Shown: in pieces, positions 11,801 through 21,262 of the stretch
Position numbering within the stretch: the first letter of the stretch is position 1
How the letters are laid out: every line of letters starts with the position of its first letter
Assembly: GCF_963583255.1 (NCBI RefSeq)
Contig: NC_084819.1
Location: 20,856,460 to 20,920,459 of the forward strand
Origin: Pyrus communis
Lineage: Eukaryota > Streptophyta > Magnoliopsida > Rosales > Rosaceae
Length of the DNA: 64,000 nucleotides
Direction: 5' to 3'
Notes under the pieces: generated by a model
What the model was told of the DNA's origin: nothing
Database searches by the model: none
Seen by the model: the letters and a program-made list of their open reading frames with translations, nothing else
Translations under genes and position numbers: made by a program

Positions 11801-12430
11801 GAACAAGGAGCAGAGGAGAGACGGTACCAAAAACACAACCGAAAGAAGTCTCTGGCGCTTCTCTAAGCCAGAATGCTGAATTTCATCACCTGGGTTCAAT
11901 CGAGCATCATCATTCCTCATAGCTTTTATCTTCACGGCCCTCCTTCTCAACCCGTACAACGATTCCGAAAACGACGCATCTGCAGCAGAAAACAAACAGG
12001 ACCCAGAAAACAAAACCAAATTATTAAACAAATTAAGTAACAATAGAACAGAACAGCCATTGATCTAATCATGAAGAATCGGAATTCCGGAAACGTGCCT
12101 GTAGTTCGTAAGCTGTGAGTTTCCAGGACGAGCATGAGCAAGGAGAAGAACTCGTCCTCGTAGTCGAGAACCCTGTGGAGGAAGGGTCTTCGTAAAGCTA
12201 ATACCTGTGGTTTTGTTGAATTAATTCGACATTAATTTAATTTGCAGAAGGTAAAAAGATCAAATTTTTGAAGGTTCCCAAGAAAAAATCAATCGAATTT
12301 CAGGGAAAGGAAATGAACTTACGCCGATGGAATAGGTGAGGGCGGCGCGGAGACTGGCGGGGAGCTGCTGAGCCGCCGCCATCTCGAAGAAGGTGGGGCG
12401 AGTCCCTTGGCCTCCCACCTGAAACAACAT
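8833..12430 (-). CDS. PEX12: Peroxisome biogenesis protein 12 (PEX12), 10 exons
   Basis: Coding exons (5' to 3'): 12430-12323, 12204-12099, 11979-11828, 11425-11176, 10738-10629, 10401-10327, 10103-10017, 9547-9461, 9344-9207, 8904-8833. They total 1185 bp, 394 aa, the usual plant PEX12 size. The N-terminus MLFQVGGQGTRPTFFEMAAA and LEKRQRLLSVVFL, the membrane region LLDATGFYSLGLHALGIHVC, a Pro run (about 316-324) and a C-terminal degenerate RING (Cys340, 343, 361, 364, 375) are all visible. PEX12 is an integral peroxisomal membrane E3 subunit acting with PEX2 and PEX10 on the import receptor PEX5. Intron 2 begins with GC instead of GT (CAG|GCACGT at 12099/12098), and the reading frame demands this site. 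Some residues differ from my expectation of the family (e.g. ACYPLLHASSEG), without breaks. High confidence. Confidence 0.95.
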
Positions 12431-13643
12431 CTTCTTCCTTGTCTCTCCTTGGTGTTTTCTGAGCTTTAATTTGCTGGGATGTTGCTGCAGAGGAGGAGGA
12501 GGAACTGGAGTAAAACACTTTTGCTTTCGCTGTGGAAATTTGACAGTTTGGAAGGGACAAATTTCACCACCACATCCAACTACAAAAGCATGCCAACGCC
12601 ACTCAATTAGTGCTATATGACGTTACTTTTACTTTACTACACACTTTTGGCTAATTTATGTCCTTTAATTTTTTTTTTTTTTTAATTTATTCAACTCAAC
12701 AACCGAAAATTAAAAGTAACGTGTAAAAGATAAAAGAGGAATGTGAATATCACCAACTAGGAAAAAATTAAACCAAAAAATGGTAAGCCCAAACAAAAGA
12801 TAATGTATCATCATTACTATACTGTCAATATGTTGTAGATACACTGTCACATCTCGGCTTGTTAGCCCTCAAGTACTTTCTCAAAAAGCATTTGATTGCT
12901 TGATAAAATGTTCATTATGTTTATAAGAAGTTTATTTTCAGTTGTCACCTATACTCTTTTCCCAAACCCCACTTTATCTCTTTGACACTCCGTATTGTCT
13001 CATTTTACCTATTTCTGTCAATTAACTTGAGAAACTCGTGAGTCATACAGATGTGGTATGAACAATGTAGTCTCTTCAACTACATTGGTTGTGTGACATG
13101 TGACATGTCATGTTAGTTGGACATGTGCGGTGAGCTTAACTGTTGAATTAAGATCTTAATCCAATCATAGATGGTCATTTGACTTTTTCGTTGTACTTTA
13201 TCTCCGCCGTTTTATGAATTGAGATTGAACTGAACAGTGAGTGACCACAATTTCCTTTAAACTCTAGGGTCTAAGAGATCGGGACTCTAGTTACTACGCA
13301 CACACATGATACTAATAACATAGTTAAGAAAAGAAAAACATGATTAACTATGAACAATATTAAATCTGAGAATCATAAGCATAAAAAGTAAACTCATCAT
13401 TCTAGGTGGCGACATTTCTCATTTCAGAACCCATCCCTAGTCAAAGAATGCTAATCAAGAAACTCATAGACTACAGTTTTATTTTTTTGGTCACCCATGA
13501 ACCAAAGTTTCAGCGACCAAAACTAGAACCTTCAAACTCCAAACATTTCTTGATTCCGGTCAGCTTGGTTCGCCCTACAGTATATACTCGTATGGTCCTT
13601 ATCGAAGCTTACTTCGAGACAAATCCTAAGAATACTACTATTT
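12431..13643. other. PEX12 promoter / PHL1-like 3' flank
   Basis: A 1.2-kb stretch between the PEX12 start and the stop codon of the upstream MYB-CC gene, both on the minus strand. It holds the PEX12 leader (purine-rich on plus, 12480-12510) and one family-2 MITE at 12605-12760. From 12760 to 13640 I see AT-rich DNA with no supported gene; open frames at 13406-13768 are antisense shadows of the MYB-CC last exon. Confidence 0.6.
12605..12760. repeat. MITE copy, family 2, in the PEX12 promoter
   Basis: Left 'tagtgctatatgacgttact' and right 'gaatgtgaatatcacca' form degenerate inverted ends matching the elements at 2803 and 3010. It includes a poly-T stretch at about 12666-12683. It sits 175 bp upstream of the PEX12 ATG, so it could contribute to or disturb the promoter (inference). 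Confidence 0.5.
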
Positions 13644-16314
13644 TTATCCATTCCTGGCTCGTTTTGTGGGCGGAGCACCAGACTCGACGCCATCTGGATC
13701 CTCGGGACATTCAGGTTCTTGTGCCTCCCGACTTGCATCTTGTGTACCATCTTCTAAGGGGATGCTGATCACTGTTTTATCATGCTGATGTGTAGAGGTT
13801 TCTTGTTTATCCCCTCCAGTGGAAGGACACGCAATGTCTGATAGCGGAGTAGGGTGGTCATCCACGGTGGATGATCCGGACTTGACCCTGTTGTCTTCTA
13901 TTTTTCTCTGTTGCTCAAACATCTTCTCAAGGTACTTCCCTTGTTGTTCAATTTTCAACTGCAGCTTTCTTTGGTTCTGCAAAATTTAACCATAACATCA
14001 GAACATGTGAAAACCCAATATCAACTCTCTTCTTCTCCCGCCCTGTGTGCTTATGTTTCTGTATCCACATCTCGACAGTAGTAGAGTCAATTAAGTACCC
14101 AGTTACCAACAAGCAAAGTTTGTCATAAATTCTAAACATAAAGTACAAAAGGCAATCCAAGTCTTCCAACTGCATACCTCAAGTTGTTCATGAAGCCGCT
14201 TCTGGAGTTCCACCTGCAACCGCAATGCTTCAGTAATACCCATGCTCCTGCAAGAGGTACACATAAGAACTTTCAGCCTGATTTCAACTCTAAGGACCAT
14301 TTAAAAATGGCAAACTGTATCAACTAACAAGTAACTAAAACTGAATTTGGTCCCACAAGTAAACAGATCGCCTCATAACCATTTAACATTCAAAGTTCAA
14401 TTGCTTAATGTATGAAACTTTTCTGGGGATGAAGAAAATACATGAAACCTGATAACAAAGCATATAAAACTAGAGAAGATGAAAGAGGAAGAAAACAAAA
14501 GAGAGTGCATATTCTTCAATATTTTGGGTGAACGAAAAGCACATACCCTTTCACGTCTAGAGGATTTGTTTCTTCCACTGGAGTTGAAACTTTCTCACAT
14601 GGTACTGGCATAAAAATAAAATAGAATAATTCACTCACAATTCAAATGCTAAATTCTTTTAGAAATGGATGTCTACATACATAACACACACAGTGCATTT
14701 CTTTTTCCGAAAAGAGATAATTATAAAGAAATAAGACGTATATTTCATACCATAACACAAAGACATAGGATATGAGGGGAAGAAAAAAATATATTTGAAA
14801 GCAGTTTAACATTGCTAAGAGTTTGAATAAAAGTTAAACATGTAGCAGCATGGTTGTTCATCAATCAGGAACGAAAACATTTTTATATATGAAATCTGGT
14901 AAACAATAGGTATCAAAGATGTTTTCAAGCCAATCATCAGAGAAATAATAAAAAAGAAGGTAATGTTTACCTTCTGATGACTCCGGTTTGTATCTTGCTG
15001 TTCTATATTTCTGAAATTTGAATAAAAAAAAGAAAAAAAGTCCATCGAAATGAATAACACTTTGTTATAAGGAACTAATCGAGGATAGAAATAAATTCAT
15101 ATACCTGTAAATGGCTTTTTACATGATAGATTGTCAATCCTTCAACTTTCATGAGGTTTACAATACCCTTAGGAGTGGCTCCTGTTTGTTAGTTATTAGT
15201 CAATGAGAAAATAAGTCATTTCTGAACATATAGAAACGAAGAGCTATAACAGTATGGCAAGAGAACAAAATATGAAAGCAAGTGTTACCCACGTTCACTA
15301 CCACCAAGGTGGTTGACAGCTTCCACAAAGGCCTCATGAAGTTCTTGAGTCCAACGCATTCTGGATTTCGTTGGAGGAGCACTGGACAATGGTTCAGGAC
15401 TAGGACGAAAGTCTACAGCTTGCACCGACTGATGCTGTTGAATCTGGGGCTGATGTTGTTGAATCTGGAGCTGATATTGTTGCATCTGGGGAGGATGTTG
15501 TTGAATCTGGGGCTGCTGCACTTCGATATCAGAATATGGTTAATACATGTCAATTAAGGTCACAAATACTGTTGACTGGACAAAAAAATGTTCTCAATGC
15601 AGTCTCGAAAAATAGAAATACCACATATTATTCGCCAAAGAATAGAAGAGCCGTGAAATTATAAAACTTGGCTCTATTGGGAATATTGACTATAATTATC
15701 CAACAGAAACTTTAAAAGTATTAAAGACACACCTTCGGTTTAGGATCCATTCTATCAACATCAACCGGAAGCTCCCAATTTGGGTCCAGAGCGTCATCAA
15801 ATGAAATTAATGGATCCCAATCAGACCAATTGGTCTTTCCAGCATGTTCCTCAGATGTTATGACACCGGCACTACTATCCACCAGGCCATTCTGGTCAGG
15901 GACACTTTCAGAGAAGTGAAGAAAATCCTGAAGTGAATCTGGGCACCAAGAAATATCTTTATTTTCTTCAGGGTAATTAATCAAAGCTGTCGGTTGCACT
16001 TCTAAATGGGGAGAATGGGAAGAACGGTGCAGTGACAATGACTTTCCGTCAACTGGTGATTTACAAATGAAAGGAGAGTTTTGGGAACGCTGTTCACAAG
16101 GGGGAACTGAAGAAATATGAATCTCATTGGGCCTAGAAGCTGATGGAAATAAGTTCCCAGGGGAAGAAGCCTGCAGTTGCATAGAGTATATACTCTTCTC
16201 CCCTTGTGATGAAACCTGAAAAGAATCCGGCAAATTGGAATATTTGTCGTCTAGGGGGGTATGGAGACGCGGAAATGATGAAGACATAGCTTTGGAAGCC
16301 CCAAATTCACTCAT
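13644..16314 (-). CDS. PHL1: MYB-CC transcription factor, PHR1/PHL1-like, 7 coding exons
   Basis: Exons: 16314-15733, 15515-15293, 15181-15105, 15010-14971, 14604-14547, 14247-14178, 13976-13644; 1383 bp, 460 aa. The N-terminal ~220 residues are Ser/Gln-rich and probably activating. The GARP/MYB-like domain spans about 244-303 ([43 protein letters not shown] at 291-297). The coiled coil with LHEQLE (345-350) and [19 protein letters not shown] follows. This MYB+CC order defines PHR1/PHL factors, which as dimers bind P1BS (GNATATNC) and drive phosphate-starvation genes. The N-terminal [10 protein letters not shown] stretch suggests PHL1 rather than other members, so the symbol is provisional. 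Exon 2 carries an in-frame ~21-bp tandem repeat coding QIQQHQP-type units (15430-15515). The tail ends in basic TKRARNG. Confidence 0.92.
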
Positions 16315-16325
16315 CTGGTTCGCAT
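16311..16325 (-). promoter_or_regulatory. Candidate 5-codon uORF overlapping the MYB-CC start codon
   Basis: Minus strand reads ...aatcag|ATGCGAACCAG|ATGAGTG. If the upstream acceptor (exon from 16325) is used, a uORF MRTR* is included, and its TGA overlaps the main ATG as ATGA. If the acceptor 11 nt further on is used (exon from 16314), the uORF is spliced out. Both AGs are visible; which is used is unknown. Confidence 0.35.
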
Positions 16326-18098
16326 CTGATTTTTAAATAAATAGAGCAGGGTGCATGCTCGTTATATTAAGTGTGCCAACTAGTGTCTTCTTAGCCACTC
16401 CCGCTAGTGTCTTCTTCACAACTAGTGTCTTTATTCTTCATTGCCAACATTATAGGAACATCATGTGCACATCATGTGCACATAAGAAGAACTTCGAGCC
16501 CATTCAGCTTAATGTTCACATTCACTATCGTTCGATGAACTGACAGCTGGTATCTGTTAGAATAAAATAACAAAAAGAAGGATTCTGGTTAAAGTACACA
16601 ACATATCTGAAAAAACTATCTTGCACAAACTTCATGCCTAAAAGTAAAACACATGAACTTATTATTTAAGTATTCGCCATTGCAAGAACATTAAACTTTC
16701 TAGTTTTTATCAACGTATTTCTATTTATAAAGCTAGAAAAATGGTCTGGTTATTATTCAAGGAAGTTTCATACAAAAGATAAAAACATTAGAAGGGAAGA
16801 AAAAATAATGCACATCTCAGAATTTCAGGGTTTAATCCAGAGCAAGATGAAAAAAAAAACCCAACTGAGATTAGGAAAAAGTAGGAAATTGGTTACAACC
16901 GAAGAAAAGAAAAACTAGGAACTTGCAACAAAGAGTAAAAGATAACCATCAACGAGGAATTAAGAGTACGCTCATGGAGCATCCAGAATACATATAGATT
17001 GTCAATAACCATTCTGAAATCTTCTACCTTGGCTTTCTTTCTTATCTATTAAGTATTAACGACTCTTATAATTTTTTTTTTGGCAATTAATCTGATGAGC
17101 CTAACACAATTTCTCAAATAAAGAAAATCCACCTAGCTACAGATTTCAATAACTTCATGAACTTTGCAGTATCACAAAAGTTGCTTATTATAATGTTTCG
17201 AACAAAAAAAACCAAAAGTTCTTGAAAGGAGAAGGCTGTAATTGAAGTACTAGTGTCAGGATACTAGGAATATTAGTACATCTTTCAACCAGATGAGTTG
17301 GCACTGAGGATCAACTCATAGTGATATAACAATGAGTGTCATATGTCACCACAGATGGAGCGTTGACACATTAACAACACAAATTCCAGCACAATAACAC
17401 ACATTAATAGCACTCGTTTCTCTGTGCATGACGGTGAACATTCTAGGGAAATAAATGGACTCAACAATGTGAACACCGTTGCAATTTTTTTACATAAGAA
17501 GCGCATTGAAAATTATAGGAAGCACAAAGTTAATTCGCCCGCCCACCCGCCTATATAAACGTTCTTATGCAGACACCATATGTGAGTATTTTCTTGTAGC
17601 AAACTGATGGGAGATAGATGCTTAGCCAAAAGTGGTATAAACAAAAGTCAAGCAGTTTCTAAAAAAAAACAAAAGTCAAGCCACAAAGGTTGAGCATCTG
17701 TAACCCATATTTCCTTTTTAATTACATATCAAATCATTAAAAGCAAAGCTAAGATTTTGTATGAGAGTTTGAAAAGCAAGCTGAAATTAACTTTTCCAGA
17801 AAGCTTTTGATATATTCAACCATCCAATCCAAATTCCAAACAATAAACTCCCACTTAGAATCGTAAACACATCACTAATCACAAATTAAATTATCAAATA
17901 TATGATCAAAATTACTGACAACCCAGCAGATTATACAACAAACCGAAGATTAGCAGCACAATAATTTCAGATTATTTCAAAGAATATGAACACTGAAATG
18001 GAGATATCAAACTATACAGAAAATACTATCTATAAATTTAATTTGCATGTTTTTTTTTAAAAAAGAAGGAAACTTCAAAGGGGATTTACCAATCTTAC
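16326..18098 (-). other. Probable 5'-UTR intron of the MYB-CC gene
   Basis: A 1.77-kb AT-rich stretch with no supported CDS, bounded on the minus strand by a good donor (cttgg|GTAAGATT, intron starting at 18098) and by the acceptor near 16326. Long leader introns are frequent in this family. It contains three 'actagtgtcttcttc'-like repeats at 16378-16435. Confidence 0.5.
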
Positions 18099-18330
18099 CC
18101 AAGAGTGAGAAAAACTGAGAACTGAACCCCAAAGGCTGGAACTTCGAATCAAAAGCCCAAAGCTTTGAGGTTTCCGCTCCAGAAAAAAGCACCAAGGAAA
18201 AAGCACTTCTGTGAAAGATTCTGGTGGACACAAAGATGGCTGTGTTCTCTCCTTGACTTGGTCTCTCACAAGTCACAACACAAGTACAACTCTCTCTCTC
18301 TCTCTCTCTCTCTCCCTCCCTCCTCACAAG
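18099..18330 (-). promoter_or_regulatory. Probable non-coding first exon of the MYB-CC gene with (CT/GA)n tract
   Basis: Minus strand: a GA/CT microsatellite (18288-18318 on plus as ctctctct) followed by about 190 bp of balanced-composition sequence ending at a GTAAGA donor at 18098. The position and composition fit a plant 5' UTR exon. Transcription would start near the microsatellite. No start codon within it leads into the main frame. Confidence 0.5.
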
Positions 18331-18769
18331 AAAGAGAGAAGTGTTTGCCTTGTTTTGTCTCTCCTTTCTTTTTGTGATGACTCGGAAAAACGATAGGCTG
18401 CCACCAGAAAATATTGATCTTAGATTATGGCCGTTGGATGCCCTAGAGGAGGTGACACTGTGTGACTGACACCGTGAGTTTTATTATTAATTTGTGCTTT
18501 TTTTTCGTGTTTTTGTTCGATTTTTGCTCATTTATCGGCTCTACTCTATAGGTGAGTTCAAAAAACCGACAACTGAACCGGACCGAGGCCGAAAAAAACC
18601 GAACCGCAAAAAAATCGAACCGAAATTGTCAAACCGAATCTGACCAGTTCGGTTTCGGTTTTTGAGCCTCGGAAACCGAACCGAACCGAATCGATATATA
18701 TATATATATATAATTTTTTTGAATATTTATAAATAGTTTAGTCAAACAATCATAACAAAACAGAACCTG

Positions 18770-18840
18770 TTGCCAAGTTGGTTTCAGTGAAACTTTACAA
18801 GCTGGAGGCATGGGTTCGAACCCTTATGCCTCCAGGATTT
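18770..18840 (+). repeat. Pol III-promoter-like (SINE/tRNA-like) segment inside the hAT-like element
   Basis: 'tgccaagttgg' (about 18772) resembles an A box, and 'gggttcgaaccc' (18811-18822) is a near-perfect, palindromic B box. A complete tRNA cloverleaf is not evident. It may be a SINE insertion or remnant within the transposon. Confidence 0.35.
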
Positions 18841-19689
18841 GTGAGATTATTTTTAATTTTTTAATCTTTGTAACAAAACCCTTAACTGTGACGCCGCCGG
18901 TGTAAGTTGTTGTAAACTTGCAACCCTAACCCTCCTCCTCCTTATTTTTCATTCCGCCTGGCCTCTTCTCTCTAGACTCTCGTTCCCTCCCTTCCCTGCC
19001 TTCAGTTCTTCTTCTTCAGTTCAGAGTTCGTTCGTAGTCTCGTGCAGCCTGAGGCCCTGAGCCTCCTCTCTCTCTCTCGCTCTGTCTCTCAGGCAACTCG
19101 CGTCGTCAGTCTCTCTCTCTCATCTCGCCGTCAGATTTTTCTTGCCGTTTTCAAGTCTCGACAGTCGACAGCAAAAGGTTAGCCTCGTCTCTCTCTCTCT
19201 CGGTCTTCAAGACTTCAACTTCAATCACTCTCTGTCTCTCTCAAACTCTCTGTCTCTCTCAGTCTTGAATAGTTGAATCCCAGGCGACCACGAGTTCACG
19301 ACCGGCGGACCTTTCTCACTCTCAAATTGTCTCAATCTCTCACACGGTCACACCTTGCCCTCGCCGCCAGCGCCAGTCTTTGATCTCGCCGTGAGCTTCT
19401 TCTTGCCGTGTCGACTTTGAGTCTCGAGACTGCAAAAGGTTGGTCTCATTATCATACTGACTCTCATATCTGGGCTTCTGCTTCTGCTTGACTGCTTCTG
19501 CTTACCGATTTTGGCCTTCTGGGCTTTTGCTTCTGCTTCTGCTTCTGCTTACCAAATTACCAGTCATTAAAATTGCATGCAGAATCAGAATTCAGAAATT
19601 GTAAATTTGTAATATTTGATTAATTATTCTTTGTTGTGAATCGTGAATTCGTGATTGAAGATTTTGATGGTTTTCTGGGATTTTGACTT

Positions 19690-20010
19690 TTGAGAACCTG
19701 TTGGTTTTGGTTATACTGTAATATTCGATTTCTGAATTCGTAATATTCGATTTTGAGAACCTGTTGGTTATACTGGGATTTTGAGAACCTGTTGGTTATT
19801 TCCTTGTTGGTTTTGAGAACCTTTCAGAAATTGTAATTTGTAATATTCGATTTCGATATGTTGGTTTTGAGAACCTTTAAGAAATTGTAATTGGTTTGGT
19901 TATACATGTTGAGAACCTGTTGCCAGTTCCAGTAGCCTGTTGGTTTTGAGAACCTGTTGCCAGTTGCCTGTTGGTTTTGAAAACTTTTGAGAACCTTTCA
20001 GAAATTGTAA
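19690..20010 (+). repeat. Degenerate minisatellite, 'gagaacctgttggttttga' unit
   Basis: The phrase 'ttttgagaacctgttggtt' recurs about eight times with small changes and interspersed 'cagaaattgtaatttgtaat' words. It is non-coding and internal to the hAT-like element. Confidence 0.7.
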
Positions 20011-20476
20011 ATGTAATTGGTTATTTATACATGTTGATTTTGATTTGATAATTGATAAAGACTTTAACATCAGAATGAATGTTGTAAAACTGTGCTTGTT
20101 GTCAATATGGACAACAATTTGGGATAAACTAAGTCAGAATGAATTTGGGACAGCAATTTTAGTTGAATTACTTGAAGAATATATGTTTCTGTATTTGATA
20201 TATGCTTGATTTCAACAAACTAAGTGGATTAATGTTTCTGTGGAGAGTGAGTGAGACTGACGACGCGAGTCCACTGCCCACTGGATTTTACATGTTTCTG
20301 TATTATATGTTTCTCAGTTTCTGTATTTGAATACATATAAGTTTTGGATTTTACAAAATGATGAAATTCCAAATTCCAAATGTAAACTATAAGTTTTGAA
20401 TACATATAAGTTTTGTATTATATGTTTCTCAGTTTCTGTATTATATGTTTTCATATACTTTTTTTAAGCTACTTGG

Positions 20477-20533
20477 AGAAAGAAAGAAAGAAAGAAAAAA
20501 AGAAAGAAAGAAAGAAAGAAAAAAAGAAAAAAA
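20477..20533 (+). repeat. (GAAA)n microsatellite
   Basis: A run of gaaa/aaag units, slightly interrupted, adjoining the right subterminal AACCG cluster. The open frames covering it are artefacts of low complexity. Confidence 0.85.
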
Positions 20534-20717
20534 AAAACCGAACCGGGCCGAAACCGAACCGAGAAAACCGAACCGAATACAAACCGAACCGAACCCAAAC
20601 CGATAGAAAACCGAACTGAACCGAACCGAACCGAACCGAACAGTAATTTCGGTTCGATTTCCGGTTTTCGCAAAAAACTGAACCGAACGGAACCGAACCC
20701 ACCCCTACTCTACTCTA

Positions 20718-21262
20718 ATTCTTGAATAAAAACTTTAATTTAAGTTTTAATCCAGAAATAATTTTTTTGCTCCAAATAATTTAAATTTTAGTTCATAATT
20801 ATTAAAAATTTTAATTTTGACTAATTTTTTTAAGGTAACTTTTTATAAAAAAAAAAAAATTATGTTCACTATCTAAACTTAATTTTATAGAGTTTTAATC
20901 TAAAAATATTTAGATTCCGATAAATATCGAAAAATCACGAAATCTGACACTTATTAATTACATAAAATTAATTAGTAAAGCATAATTACTAAACCATAAC
21001 TTTTAGCTTTAGAAAATATTTTACGTGGGAATTAACGAAAATGTTCATTGGATGTGATTTTATCCTTTATTAAGCCCCAAAACTATTTCTCATTAATTTT
21101 TTTAAAGTTGAAAAAGAGAAAAAAAAAATTGAAAACTAATAGTGGGGCCTCCCAAAGAGATTTGTAGGTGTCCAAAATCTTGGAAATGTGCTAAATTAAT
21201 TTTAGGAAACATGTGGTGAGAGTAAAATGACTATAACTTTGGCTTATAACAAATAATATAAA
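20718..21262. other. AT-rich spacer between the two transposons
   Basis: No gene is seen. Bases about 20995-21125 share an order of phrases with 24125-24260, just left of the satellite array (ttttag..tttag.aaatatt, then aactatttytcattrattttt, then aaagttga). This segment may be an older relative of the array's left flank. Confidence 0.4.

Larger units (their letters stand above)
18549..20707. mobile_element. hAT-like non-autonomous DNA transposon, 2.16 kb
   Basis: The termini are imperfect inverted repeats: left TAGGTGAGTTC, right end reading TAGGGGTGGGTTCGG on the other strand. A 10-bp direct repeat, ctctactcta, flanks both ends (18539-18548 and 20708-20717). Both subterminal zones are packed with AACCGAACCG words (18575-18695 and 20537-20700), as in hAT elements with clustered transposase-binding motifs. 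The interior has no transposase ORF. It holds a CT-rich leader-like zone (18950-19280), a segment duplicated at 19121-19200 and 19383-19455, a minisatellite (19690-20010) and a GAAA microsatellite (20477-20530). hAT TSDs are 8 bp, so two extra matching bases are coincidence or the superfamily differs. Probably an internally deleted derivative. Confidence 0.7.

Noticed and set aside
12098..12098. Alternative GT donor (acGTttcc, 5 nt downstream) for PEX12 intron 2
   Set aside because: It would shift the frame and destroy the conserved SLRTTDASF-type junction.
20413..20702. Open frames rich in Lys/Glu or Phe/Ser/Arg
   Set aside because: They are translations of the GAAA microsatellite and AACCG cluster; low-complexity artefacts.
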